Origin: Bolinopsis microptera
Taxonomy: Eukaryota; Ctenophora; Tentaculata; Lobata; Bolinopsidae
Assembly (NCBI RefSeq): GCF_026151205.1
Contig: NC_087077.1
Location: forward strand, 15,164,983 to 15,228,982
Length of the DNA: 64,000 nt
Reading direction: 5' to 3'
Shown here: positions 11,040-22,227 of the stretch, piece after piece
How the letters are laid out: each line of letters starts with the position of its first letter
How positions within the stretch are numbered: the stretch's first letter is position 1
The notes under the pieces: generated by a model
Told to the model about the DNA's origin: nothing
The model's input: only the letters and a program-made list of their open reading frames with translations
Databases searched by the model: none
Position numbers and translations under genes: made by a program

Positions 11040-11070
11040 TATGACAAAGGCATGTAGCCGAAACGTCGAC
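11040..11070 (+). ncRNA. Degenerate hammerhead-like motif, right arm
   Basis: TATGACAAAGGC-ATGTA-GCCGAAACGTCGAC has the stem II (GGC/GCC) and GAAAC-GTC of the hammerhead ribozymes known at Penelope-like element ends. The CUGANGA core reads TGACAA, so one invariant G is changed and cleavage is doubtful. Confidence 0.4.
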
Positions 11071-11229
11071 AAAGAATTATGTTTTAACACACTGAGTGGA
11101 GACTCTCATTTCGTCAACTACAATTAAAAATAAATTGTGACATTACTAATGATTACTAATCATTCACATTATATAGTCTTACTCTTAGACTTAACTATTT
11201 CCTCAGGCTCAAAATTGAGACAATATTGC

Positions 11230-11590
11230 TTTAACTAGCTCACACTTAGAATACGAGACGATCACCTGCTACGCTGACAGTAATAATACTTTAAATGGAA
11301 AATCATTCAAGCTCCCTGCGTATGGTACTGTATATGAAATAAAGCTCACAGCCATCTGCAGACAAGCTTGCAACTTTCAATTTACACCAACACGCACATC
11401 ATCATATGGACCGACACCCTCTCGTCTATTCAAGCTATCTCCTTGCATTCAACGAGTAGTAGATCTAGTATAGAGACTGTTACGACTCCCTTAACTCTGG
11501 AGATCCGAATGATAGCATGAACACACCCCGGATTGCGTGGAAACGAAAAAGCAGATGATCTGGATTCTGGCTAAGCTTAGCACAACCCGC
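11230..11590 (+). pseudogene. LINE RNase H fragment, second copy
   Basis: Reading through several breaks gives ETITCYADSN, GTVYEIKLTAICRQAC, IIWTDTLSSIQAIS and GLRGNEKADDL. These are the four RNase H blocks of the element seen at 1-485, on the opposite strand. In-frame stops and frame changes make it a remnant. Confidence 0.7.
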
Positions 11591-11814
11591 GAATCCACTT
11601 TGTCCAGATTCACAATTTTATATCAAACGCCTGATCGACGACAAAGTCACCAGACTGAATCAGGAAGATTGATTAACTTATGGTCTCAAACACACGAAAT
11701 AAACTTGTGTCGAGCCTAAAATTGGAAATTTTGCAAGAACCCAACATGTATTGGCAACTTGTGACTTGAGTTTTTACCTTTTTTAATTTTATAGATATAA
11801 CCCAAAGAAACGGC

Positions 11815-11990
11815 CTCACTGAAACACTAACCGGAACCCCAACCCTAATAACAACCCTGAAGCAAACCGTAACCCTAACCACAATCCTAAATCTAACCTG
11901 AACCCTAAGGCTAAACAATCGAATTCGTGTTATACTAGCGTGTCACGTGACCAAAACAGTTTCTTGCTTATCGATCATCAGAGAAATAAT
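11815..11990. repeat. Telomere-like array with conserved tail, copy 1
   Basis: Degenerate CCCTAA-type units are followed by AACAATCGAATTC and then TGTCACGTGACCAAAAC. The second copy (21884-22035) has both parts, so the array and tail form one dispersed unit rather than a random interstitial telomere. Confidence 0.75.
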
Positions 11991-13570
11991 ACATCGAATG
12001 ACACTATTTTCATGCTCAGGGCCCTTTTGTAAAATTAAAAATCCTTGCCGAGTGATTTAGTGGGATCATCAGTCATAAACGAAGTAACTACAAGTAGAGT
12101 CAAGCTTGTAATAAAGTAAAGATCGGAGCGGATGGTCTAGTCACGGGGTACGAACGGTCAAGCTGATCAGGCTTATACCAAGTAAATAAAGTCCAATTAA
12201 TCGTCAAATAATACTCACACTGAAACGCTATTCATGTGACTCTAACAATACGAATATTTGTAGGAGTATCCCTTTCTTTCATCGGCCTCATGAAGCCAGT
12301 TAGTGATCACAATCTGACTAGGATTAGTCCAGTGCTGTCCCCTAAATAATATTACACTTACAGGATTAGATATTAGCTTTCCGGAATAGACATACAATAG
12401 ATGTGGATACTGGCGGGGAGGTGATAATTGTTTGTTTACATTAATAGTGAGCACATGTTAAGCAGGCTGAGGAGGTGATAATTGTTTGTTTACATTTTAG
12501 GTCGAGCACATGTTAAGCAGGCTGAGGAGGTGATACATATTTTGTATTATAGAAGGTTTGTAACACTTGTAACGCCTTCTTGTTACCCCCCTTTGAGGAC
12601 CCCGAATTATTTTCTGAACGAAAGCTCAAAAATAACCGAGAAATCGACCTTCTTATTAACTCATTTTGATGACTGTTTCTGACCTAAAATTGCACGAAAA
12701 ATCGATTTAGCTAGGTTTCAGAACCTATAAACACTTCCTTATCCCTCAAAATTGATGTTTTATAGTTAATACGACCAACAAGCAACATATATTTTGATCC
12801 TTCGGTTGTACTCATGACCTAGACAGTTAAGCTGAACCCGACAGATTGAGGCAATCCTCACCTTAACTGATCAAACTGGTACTAACACAATTTTCAGATA
12901 TAAATGTTCTTTGCGATACGTTTATTGCAGCTTTGCAACTTGAGTGAAGACCAGAGTACGAAAACACACAGCAGGTAAGCAACTCACTTTTGGTGACTGT
13001 TCCTCACGAACATTCTGATCCTGTAACATATGAACAGGGAGATCGTCTCCTTAACAAATCGAACAGGTACTATCACAATTTCCAGAGCACAGCATGATAA
13101 CAAAGTCAAAAGAAACACAATGAAGGTAGGTTACCAACACCACAATATAACAATCATACTGACAACTGAATTAAATGTATTCTGACGACGGGCAGCCCTG
13201 ATGTGCTCCGTGGTCCTCAACGAGCGACCACTTGTAATAGAGGTGTTATGTCATGTGACACCGATCCGTCCAATCACAAACAGGAAAAGTGAGCAGATCG
13301 ATGTCGTGTGTTTACTTTCCTTATCTTTATTTGACCCTCTGTTCACATTGTTATCTCTACCACATCTTGACTCGGCAAGGTTCGCGTGCAATATCTGCAC
13401 CGCGGTAAACACGCCATGATTACGTCATGAACTTGAAATAGTGTGATTGTTGTACACTTATATAACCGTGCCCATCGCCCACGTACATTACAAACTGTTG
13501 GGGGGGGGGGGTGGGGGCGGGGGATGGGGTTTAAGATAAACAACCGATCTTGATAGTGTGTTCGTCGCTC

Positions 13571-14040
13571 CTCCAACTGACTGTGATGCTTATCGTCCAG
13601 TCAGGAACAGAATAATAACATAATTTTTTAGTTATAGTATGTCTCGGCTGAACTGCGGAGATAAGTACAGTTTGCTGTAATATGTACAGTTTGCTGTAAT
13701 ATGTGGTCGCGATTATCAACTCAGTGGAATTCCAAATGATGAACTGTGCTTTAAGTTTACACCAACTGGAACCAAAGGAATATACCCATGAGTGCTCCCT
13801 AACTTAACTTGGACGGTAAGTGTTTGACAATAAAAACTAGGACACGAATTCTCTGACAAGAAATGTTAGCAGGTTTAAATAAAATATACCTGCAATTAGC
13901 AGATTTAAATAAAATATACCTGCAATTAGCAGGTTTAAATAAAATATACCTGCAATTAGCAGGTTTAAATAAAATATACCTCCAACTGACTGTGGTGCTT
14001 ATCGTCCAGTCAGGAACAGAATAATAACATAATTTTTTAT
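13571..14040. repeat. Direct repeats in the core of the long-TIR element
   Basis: A 60 bp sequence starting CTCCAACTGACTGTGATGC occurs at 13571-13631 and again at 13980-14040. Between them lie four to five copies of a 30 bp unit (GCAGGTTTAAATAAAATATA plus CCTGCAATTA) at 13867-13980. Confidence 0.9.
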
Positions 14041-14044
14041 TTAT

Positions 14045-14283
14045 TCAAGTAGCCCTGGTCATTTTAAAAAAATCGTTGTCGACCTCCCTTAAAAAAACAG
14101 GGTTCAAATTGACCAGTTGGGCGCACACGAATGCGATGTCGCTCAGATAAGGCAACATTTTCGCCACAACTTTGTTTCCCAAAATCTTGTACCGCTTCAG
14201 ATAGCCAATAGAGCGTTCCACGTGGATGCGGGCGATGCTGACTTTCCTACTGGCTGCTACTTCTTCCGGCGTGAACTGAGTCC
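14045..14283 (-). pseudogene. DDE transposase C-terminus (DDE_Tnp_4 type)
   Basis: The minus strand gives FTPEEVAASRK, ARIHVERSIGYLKRYKIL and then a short tail to the stop at 14045. RIHVER...LKRYKIL is the block carrying the third catalytic acidic residue (the Glu of HVER) in DDE_Tnp_4 transposases such as Harbinger and ISL2EU types. The coding sequence breaks off exactly at the inner edge of the right TIR (14284), so the N-terminal part, with both catalytic Asp residues, has been lost. About 80 residues remain. Confidence 0.8.
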
Positions 14284-15459
14284 AACACACTATCAAGATC
14301 GGTTGTTTATCTTAAACCCCATCCCCCGCCCCCACCCCCCCCCCCCCCCCCCCCCCAACAGTTTGTAATGTACGTGGGCGATGGGCACGGTTATATAAGT
14401 GTACAACAATCACACTATTTCAAGTTCATGACGTAAACATGGCGTGTTTACCGCGGTGCAGATATTGCACGCGAACCTTGCCGAGTCAAGATGTGGTAGA
14501 GATAACAATGTGAACAGAGGGTCAAATAAAGATAAGGAAAGTAAACACACGATATCGATCCGCTCACTTTTCCTGTTTGTGATTGGACGGATCGGTGTCA
14601 CATGACATAACACCTCTATTACAAGTGGTCGCTCGTTGAGGACCACGGAGCACATCAGGGCTGCCCGTCGTCAGAATACATTTAATTCAGTTGTCAGTAT
14701 GATTGTTATATTGTGGTGTTGGTAACCTACCTTCATTGTGTTTCTTTTGACTTTGTTATCATGCTGTGCTCTGGAAATTGTGATAGTACCTGTTCGATTT
14801 GTTAAGGAGACGATCTCCCTGTTCATATGTTACAGGATCAGAATGTTCGTGAGGAACAGTCACCAAAAGTGAGTTGCTTACCTGCTGTGTGTTTTCGTAC
14901 TCTGGTCTTCACTCAAGTTGCAAAGCTGCAATAAACGTATCGCAAAGAACATTTATATCTGAAAATTGTGTTAGTACCAGTTTGATCAGTTAAGGTGAGG
15001 ATTGCCTCAATCTGTCGGGTTCAGCTTAACTGTCTAGGTCATGAGTAGAACCAAAGGATCAAAATATATGTTGCTTGTTGGTCGTATTAACTATAAAACA
15101 TCAATTTTGAGGGATAAGGAAGTGTTTATAGGTTCTGAAACCTAGCTAAATCGATTTTTCGTGCAATTTTAGGTCAGAAACAGTCATCAAAATGAGTTAA
15201 TAAGAAGGTCGATTTCTCGGTTATTTTTGAGCTTTCGTTCAGAAAATAATTCGGGGTCCTCAAAGGGGGGTAACAAGAAGGCGTTACAAGTGTTACAAAC
15301 CTTCTATAATACAAAATATGTATCACCTCCTCAGCCTGCTTAACATGTGCTCGACCTAAAATGTAAACAAACAATTATCACCTCCTCAGCCTGCTTAACA
15401 TGTGCTCACTATTAATGTAAACAAACAATTATCACCTCCCCGCCAGTATCCACATCTAT

Positions 15460-16238
15460 AGTTCAGAGAAATTTAACAGAAAAGCTCAACAGCAGTGTTT
15501 GAGGCATTGAAATTTGTGTCTTGGGAATCCGCTGAAGATTTGTGTCATACATTAAAAATGATTGAGCTAAAATCTTAAACCACTCATGAATCATGATATT
15601 CATTCTATCAATCTACGTCATAAGGTATCGAAATTTGTTTCTTAAGGTACACGGTCAACACGTACTCTAGTTCAACACGTACCAAAGTTTGGCAGGTAAG
15701 GGGTGATTTCTGGAGCTAACTTAAGTTGTCGAACTAGATCAGTGCGTTTCAAACTAAAGTACGTGAATAGTTTCTTGAGAAAATGTCTTAGATTTAAAAA
15801 AGTTTTGTGCTAAAGTGTGCTAAAAATGGTAAAAAGAACCGGTTCCGGTTACAAAATTGAAATCTGGTCCGGCTGAAAATCTAACCCGGTCACTGGTCAC
15901 AAGGGGCAAGCAAGTATTTCAGGGCTGAATGATCTTGCAGCTTTTGCAGCGTTAAGTAACAACAATATATTGCGTCACAAATATCATGACACCAGGGCCT
16001 ATCACGGTCATGTGATAAAAATATATATGTGTTACTTTAAGCGAGGGTACCAATATTATTGTGAGTGAGTGGATCTCCACTATTCACCGAGTACAATATA
16101 AACGAACAGCGATCATAGTTCGATCACAATGTGCGTGGCAGATTAACATAACACAGCTACATGAGAATTACTCCTGACAATCAATAACGATCATTGTTTC
16201 AACACGTTTTTTCAGGACTAATTTAAAAATTCATCAAG
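15460..16238. other. Non-coding stretch
   Basis: No gene is seen. A dispersed segment at about 16038-16095 (GCGAGGGTACCAATATTATT and on) matches 18457-18520. Confidence 0.6.
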
Positions 16239-16244
16239 ACTATA

Positions 16245-16301
16245 ATTGTTGTCACAAAGGCTTTGTCACAAAGATTTTGTCACAAAGATTTTGTCACAAA
16301 T
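16245..16301. repeat. Short tandem repeat TTTGTCACAAAGAT
   Basis: About four units of 14 bp. Confidence 0.85.
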
Positions 16302-16357
16302 TGCATGTGGACAATGGAACAATTAAATCGCCGATTTTCAACACACTGTCTGGAAGA

Positions 16358-16440
16358 CACGTGGAACACACGTGGAACACACGTGGAACACACGTGGAAC
16401 ACACGTGGAACACACGTGGAACACACGTGGAACACACGTG
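16358..16440. repeat. Minisatellite ACACGTGGAAC
   Basis: About eight perfect copies of an 11 bp unit, each with a CACGTG E-box core. The open frames across it (WNTRGTHVEHT) are repeat artefacts. Confidence 0.95.
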
Positions 16441-16447
16441 GTGCAGC

Positions 16448-16509
16448 CCTCTGACGTCAGTAACACTTACACAACTATATAGTCGTGTAAGTGTTACTGT
16501 CATCAGAGG
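16448..16509. repeat. Long imperfect hairpin
   Basis: Arms of 28 bp (16448-16475 and 16482-16509) pair at about 25 positions around a 6 nt TATATA-like loop. The core is AGTAACACTTACAC. It directly follows the ACACGTGGAAC array. Confidence 0.85.
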
Positions 16510-16565
16510 TTTATCTGTTCAAGCTCAGAATAATCTACCAACTCCAATCTATTCTATTAAACAGC

Positions 16566-16614
16566 AGTACGTGGTACGGTTGTACATGGTACGGTTGTAT
16601 GTGGTACGGTTGGG
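16566..16614. repeat. Tandem repeat of GTGGTACGGTTGTAC
   Basis: About three copies of a 15 bp unit. Confidence 0.8.
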
Positions 16615-17033
16615 GTCCCCCAACACCAGCACCACGTTGGTATTTTCACATTTAGACGTGAGTGGCCGGGAAATGAAATGAAATGAAATTAAATGAGGTA
16701 TTTATATCCCGCTCATATGATTAACCAACAACACAAGGAAGGTGGTTAACCATGTCAGAGCGGCTGACTGTGAGTGATGTGAGCAAATGTGTAAAAATGA
16801 ACAAGAGTATATAACTCAATATTAATATAAGACCAAGACAAAATTAAAACAACTTTTATTTCAAACCACACTAAACTGAAAAGAAGCAGAGACCATACAA
16901 TATATGTAGGTATAATAAAGGTTAGTACAGTGACATAGAAAGGTAGAGAACTTAGACATTAAATGGAGTGCGGTAAGAAATAAAAGCCAACTAGGTGTCT
17001 TGCAAAATGAAGACAAATGGAAAGAAAAAAACA

Positions 17034-17234
17034 TCAAAACTGATTATATAAATGGTTCTTTAACATTCGCTTAAAGCAGTTGGTATCAGTAATACATCTC
17101 AACATCAGTGGAAGAGAGTTCCATGCAATCGGTGCATGGCTTGAGAAACGTCTGTAAATCCAACAAAATTCATCTAATATCATGGTAAGCCGTTCTTGCA
17201 GAGCTGCAACAAACCTTAAAGCGGTGAGGATCAA
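17034..17234 (-). pseudogene. LINE (CR1/L2/RTE-like) C-terminal fragment
   Basis: The minus-strand translation contains RRFSSHAPIAWNSLPLMLR...FKRMLKNHLYNQF, the common tail (SFSSFAPKLWNSLP...FK..LK.HL) found after the reverse transcriptase of CR1, L2 and RTE-type LINEs. Only about 66 codons are recognisable. Confidence 0.75.
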
Positions 17235-17892
17235 ATAAATGCCACTTAGTGATTACCGAGATATTGACAGCGGATGCGTTGCTTCTAAAACCCCAGTAGT
17301 GTGTTTTGTGTTTTGATCTGAATATTTTTAGGTTCGTCATTTATCGGGGTTTGTTTCTTAAGACAAATTATTGAGTGATATCAGGGAGCAGATTGGGGAA
17401 GTTAATGATTTGGTTTATGAGAATATACGGTGTGTTGAATACTACATATTATCCCTTAAAAAGTCGTGACTGATTGGTCGTTGAAACAGGTTTTTATCTG
17501 GTGCCATAAGGCAGTTTACTTATATGAATAATTTACAGAATATATTCATTAATGAAGACGATGGAGATTATAATCACCTCGGTGTGACATGTGACAGGGG
17601 TTGCTAGCACCGCTGCACCTTTTCTGAGATGACGCTGTTATTTAACTGTACAACTACTTATTATATTGTTACTTTGCTAATTAATGTAATTAAAGTTAAA
17701 CAACTTTTAACGTTTAAATCAGAAACGACATGCTGACTATGAGTATGGTAACATTCTACAAAAGACCGCAGCTTATTACGGCACGGATAGTAAGCTGCGA
17801 TTGATCAGGTCTTAATTGGGCTGCAATTCTTGACAGGCATATAATAGTATAATTACTCAATTTTAAATTAACAATATCTCATCGTAGAATAT

Positions 17893-17986
17893 GATGCTCT
17901 CTTGTAGGTTTATAACCTACCAGGACGCGCGCCGAGTTGGACTCGTCGACAAATATTTTACGAGTATCACCCGTTAAGATGCTCTC
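17893..17986. mobile_element. Tiny hairpin-bearing insertion with 9 bp target duplication, copy A
   Basis: A 76 bp insert (17902-17977) starts TTGTAGGTTTATAACCTACC, a perfect 7 bp stem with a 3 nt loop, continues through GGACGCGCGCCGAG and CGAGTTGGACTCG (a second 5 bp stem), and ends ATCACCCGTTAA. It is flanked by GATGCTCTC on both sides (17893-17901 and 17978-17986). The second copy at 53495-53583 differs by two substitutions and a 13 bp indel. There is no ORF, no poly-A and no clear TIR. I cannot assign it to a known class. Confidence 0.8.
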
Positions 17987-18456
17987 GTAAAGAGAATGCT
18001 TCCCGGAATCAGCATAATCAGTCATGAATGATAATGAACAGTCACCAGAACAAAATGATGTGTCAAATGTGAATGAGAATCCACCTGGTCTCTAAACGTG
18101 GAATCAAGTGACAGAGTTGACATTAGATCCGTACTACGGGAATCGTACAGGAAGCCCAACAAACTGTCATATGATTACCCAATCAATTTTACTAACGCGA
18201 TAGACAAATTGCTCGAAAACTTCGTCATTTCAAATATGAAACATGGCTATGACTATGTTATAAGACCCAACGTATGTGTGCTGACTGTTGGCCCCCTCTA
18301 TAAGTCTATACACGTATTATATTTATTTTATATTAACTATACTGGACTCCCAATTTTGGGATAATATGTTTATTAGAATAATTTACTTTCTTAGATATTC
18401 AACAGGAGTGCATATTTTACGAACTTCGGCCATGCATACTGCAGACAAATTCTCAA

Positions 18457-18520
18457 GCGAGGGTACCAATACTATTGTGAGTAAGTGGATGTCATCTCCA
18501 TTATTCACAGAGTACATGGC
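18457..18520. repeat. Dispersed segment shared with 16038-16095
   Basis: AGCGAGGGTACCAATA and GTACCAATACTATTGTGAGT with flanks match the earlier site at about 85 percent by eye. Confidence 0.65.
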
Positions 18521-18569
18521 ACCCTTTTATATAATACCCGCAGGAAATCTCCGCACCAAAAGAAGATTT

Positions 18570-18631
18570 TACCTGGGGACCCCAGGCTATTATGTTCATA
18601 AACAATAAAGATTCGGCGGAATGACAGGCTA
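18570..18631 (+). repeat. Short dispersed repeat, copy 4
   Basis: ACCTGGGGACCCCAGGCTAT ... GATTCGGCGGAATGACAGGC. It stops where the LINE fragment resumes. Confidence 0.75.
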
Positions 18632-18639
18632 CTACCAAT

Positions 18640-18965
18640 ACCAAAAGTTTTATGGAAGGGAGCGCTGCGGAGTATAAGTCATCAGAAAATGAGGGAAAGA
18701 TGGAGAACATTACCCAACACTCACTTTAAACGAGTATGGAGACACAAATTCGCCAGATCAATCCCGAAACTTGGCAAAGAGAGCACAAGAACAGCGATAC
18801 AATTCCTTACAGTTACTGGACATTGTGAACTAAACTATCACATCAATAAGTTCAAGCCGACAACGGTCCCTAAAACTTGTCCACACTGTCTCACGGAAGA
18901 GGAGACAATGAACCACTCTATTGTGCCCGAAGTGATCTTACCAACGAGGAGGATACTTTGACTCA
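18640..18965 (+). pseudogene. LINE C-terminal fragment after RNase H
   Basis: The plus strand reads RERWRTLPNTHFKRVWRHK..., LTVTGHCELNYHINKFK, then CPHCLTEEETMNHSI. The LTGH..L..H and CxxC...EEET..H pattern is typical of the zinc-finger tail that follows RNase H in Jockey/I-type LINEs. Together with the RNase H remnants at 1-485 and 11230-11590 it documents one LINE group in the region. The 3' end is broken. Confidence 0.75.
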
Positions 18966-20520
18966 TTCTATCTTAGTGTGACAGACATATAATGGATAAG
19001 TTCTCGCTACCTAGGATCATCGGCTTCATACAAGCAACATGAAACGATTCCCGGTCACCAAATACGGAGAAAACAAAGTTTAACTTTTTTCTCCACTAAT
19101 TAAAATTTTACCGGGGTAAGCACAGGGCTCCAATGCTCTATCTTACAGTCATTATCTTACGGTCATTATCTATCCAATAGTGATAATGACCACAGCCCCC
19201 TACCTCGCTACGCGTACGAAGAAGAAACACATACCTGTCGCAAGAAGGCCAGTTTACCTTATATTTGCTATTGAAGTTAATGCTTTTTAAAGGATTATTT
19301 TATAAAAACACCAATTTGGGGTTTAGTATTCTCTAGTGTTGGGCCATCCCTTGGGTTGTAGAGGTAGAGCTTATTTGACCGGACATTAAATGAACGAACA
19401 TAATTATGAACGGACATTAAAATGAACGCTCGAAGGCATTGATTAATTTTAATGCTTGGAAAAACAGTGAAGGGGGTATAATAGTATAAAGGGGAAATAG
19501 TATAGTGAGTATAACAGTCATGCTTGCCAGTAATGTGATGTAATTGTATTTATTAAATTATTAATAATTGTAACAATGTCGAAAAGACTGTCTACTGTTT
19601 ACACTGAATGCTTTTCGGATAACTTCAACAATTAACCATAATAATATAAAAGCGTAATTAGCTAAATTGATGCATGCTGTACAACCGCACGTAATGAATG
19701 GAATAACGTATAATTATTATGGTTAGATTCTGTTTTACAGGTCGTTGTAGTAAATTTTTTGCGGTTTTATATCATTTTATTATCAGTTTTATATAAAAAA
19801 ATAATATCGCTCTGGCAGTGGCATGACAGCGTTTCGAGGTGATTTGAAGGACATTAATTAGTCATGGTGGTTATTGCGGTGTATACTTCCGGTGGAATTT
19901 GGACAGAACTTTGTGTAACAAGAAAACAGAAATGCAGCCGCGCGGAGGATGGTTGCTCAACTTCCCGATCCATAATGGCGTCTCATATCATTACATTATA
20001 ATACATATATCACATTATTCCATATTCTCTATTGATAATTGATTAATATGAGAATCGTTTCTATTTCTATTTTCTATGGAACCCTATGCTTATGAATAGC
20101 CTATGAATAGCTTTTAATCAACTAACAAGTTAGGTAACCTTGATATTAATTAAGGTTACCTAACTTGTCGAGTTGTAATAGTGACCTTTATGGACACATG
20201 ACCAAATATTCAGCTGAACCCGGTTCTGGCATTTATAACTTATAATGTTCGGTGGTAAAAGTGCGACGAAGTATTTGCAAACAATTAACTGTTGCCACTG
20301 TAATCTTATAGTTTTAAAGTTAAATAAAGTTTAATCCCTCATGTTTTAATGATCAGATAAACAGGATTAAACAAAATTACTTCAGTGTCAGTGAACAAGT
20401 TAAATTGAAGAAGGAACTGACCGGATATTCGGCTTCAATATCCGGTTCGAACTAGTGGAGTGGGAGTGAGAGATTGAAAAGTCAGGAAATAAAGAGCAAT
20501 TTAAAGCCCTCATTGGATTG
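18966..20520. other. Non-coding stretch
   Basis: No gene is supported. AT-rich DNA with one strong palindrome at 20125-20168. Confidence 0.6.
20125..20168. repeat. Perfect 17 bp inverted repeat
   Basis: ACAAGTTAGGTAACCTT and its exact reverse complement are separated by 10 AT-rich bases. Confidence 0.95.
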
Positions 20521-20534
20521 TCCAATAGCTGCTA

Positions 20535-20650
20535 TTCGTATTCAATATTACCCTATATAGTATATATAGCCTTTCTACATGATGCAACTGTCACTGTGTC
20601 TCGGCTGGAAATTTCTACTTCCAGTTTCAAAACTGAAACTACCACAACAA
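20535..20650. repeat. Dispersed direct repeat, copy 1 (left of the GA array)
   Basis: The segment containing TATAGCCTTTCTACATGATG, CAACTGTCACTGTGTCTCGG and CCAGTTTCAAAACTGAAACT recurs at 22228-22345 in the same orientation. Confidence 0.85.
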
Positions 20651-20655
20651 GAGAG

Positions 20656-21187
<532 letters not shown>

Positions 21188-21883
21188 ACTGTGAGGGAGT
21201 GGAGAGTGCAGAGGGAGAGGAAGGGAATCTTTATTTACAATTTAGCGGTGAAGGTGGAAAGTGAGAAGCTTGAGAGTAAAGCTTGACGGGATGGTAGTCT
21301 CAAATGTAATAGCTAACTGCTAAACATCGTTGGTGCCCACGTTACTTTTAGCTAGTTACAAAATCTTGATTCAGCGACAACTGGATGAGATTCGATGAAC
21401 AATCCGGAAAACTGATAACGGTAAACGGCAGCATTTACAGCATTAACATGGCCATGGGAATGGGATAGTTATCTATAATTATATAAATTCATTTTACACA
21501 TGAGGCTCCAAGAAATCATTAGCAAATAATATATACATCTGTATATATATATATCTGCGAACCTCTGAATCCTATACTTATACTATGCGTAAGGCGTACG
21601 ATCTACTAAAGTACTGACCAGTATAAATTACATACTACTCATTATACGGAATACGGATTCAGACACAACGGTGAACTGATTGCAATGCACGAAATTCTAA
21701 TTTTTACGAGAGATTATGGCTGACAGTGAATAGTGATGCAACATTAGGGTTCCAAACTAAACGCAAGTGTGACTCGGACTTGTAGTTGTCATATTGTGGG
21801 GTCTTACTAATTCGCTCGCCCAAAAATTTCACGTGACTTTGGTTTTTATGGTTTTGCAGCCGTACAAAACGGTTTTACATAAA

Positions 21884-22035
21884 CCCTAATCCCAACCCTA
21901 ACCCTAACCATAACATTAACCCCGAAGCTATCAATAACCCTTCCCACAACCCTAACCCTAACATGACACGAGCCCTAAACAATCGAATTCATGTTTTATT
22001 AGCCTGTCACGTGACCAAAACGGTTTTTTATCCAT
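21884..22035. repeat. Telomere-like array with conserved tail, copy 2
   Basis: Degenerate CCCTAA units followed by AACAATCGAATTC and TGTCACGTGACCAAAAC, matching 11815-11990. Confidence 0.75.
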
Positions 22036-22227
22036 AACGCTCTAGGGAAGCATTCGGAATCAGCGTCCAAAAATACACCAAATAGATAAATTTCATTGGG
22101 CCTTATCACAAGAATTTTCTTAAAATTTGGGCGAGCAATTTTGTAGAAGCGCATATTGTGTTATGCAAAGATTTAATTTCGGCACTACAATTTATAGCTT
22201 TCATTAAGTCTCATATACCTGCTATTT

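Larger units (their letters stand above)
9622..11135. mobile_element. Inverted dimer of a Penelope-like element 3' end
   Basis: Two arms of 757 bp (9622-10378 and 10379-11135) are almost perfect reverse complements with the symmetry centre at 10378.5 and only 16 unpaired bases. Each arm holds the C-terminal GIY-YIG endonuclease coding region, the 3' UTR and a hammerhead-like end. Both copies are truncated at the same point just upstream of the zinc-binding cysteines, and the two 3' ends point outwards. Penelope-like elements are known for 5' truncation and inverted partial copies. Confidence 0.9.
12397..15459. mobile_element. Long-TIR DNA transposon, ISL2EU/Harbinger-like, non-autonomous
   Basis: Arms of about 1.17 kb (12397-13562 and 14284-15459) are nearly perfect inverted repeats around a 721 bp core. 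The ends read AGATGTGGATACTGGCGGGG, flanked by AT on both sides, compatible with a 2 bp AT target duplication as described for ISL2EU elements; TA is an equally possible reading. Within the ends the AGCACATGTTAAGCAGGCTG block is doubled. The core holds a C-terminal transposase remnant and tandem repeats. The arms are homologous to those of the element at 22781-25194. Confidence 0.85.

Noticed and set aside
12482-12682. Identical open frames in both TIR arms (also 15174-15374, 13201-13419, 14410-14655)
   Set aside because: They are conserved only because the arms are copies. No domain, and stop-free by chance.
16245-16301. TTTGTCACA repeat as a copy of the phased motif
   Set aside because: It shares only the TTTGTCACA core at 14 bp period, without the ATTTAC or TGCCC parts.
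16263-16681. Open frames with THVEHTWNTRG repeats
   Set aside because: Artefact of the 11 bp ACACGTGGAAC array.
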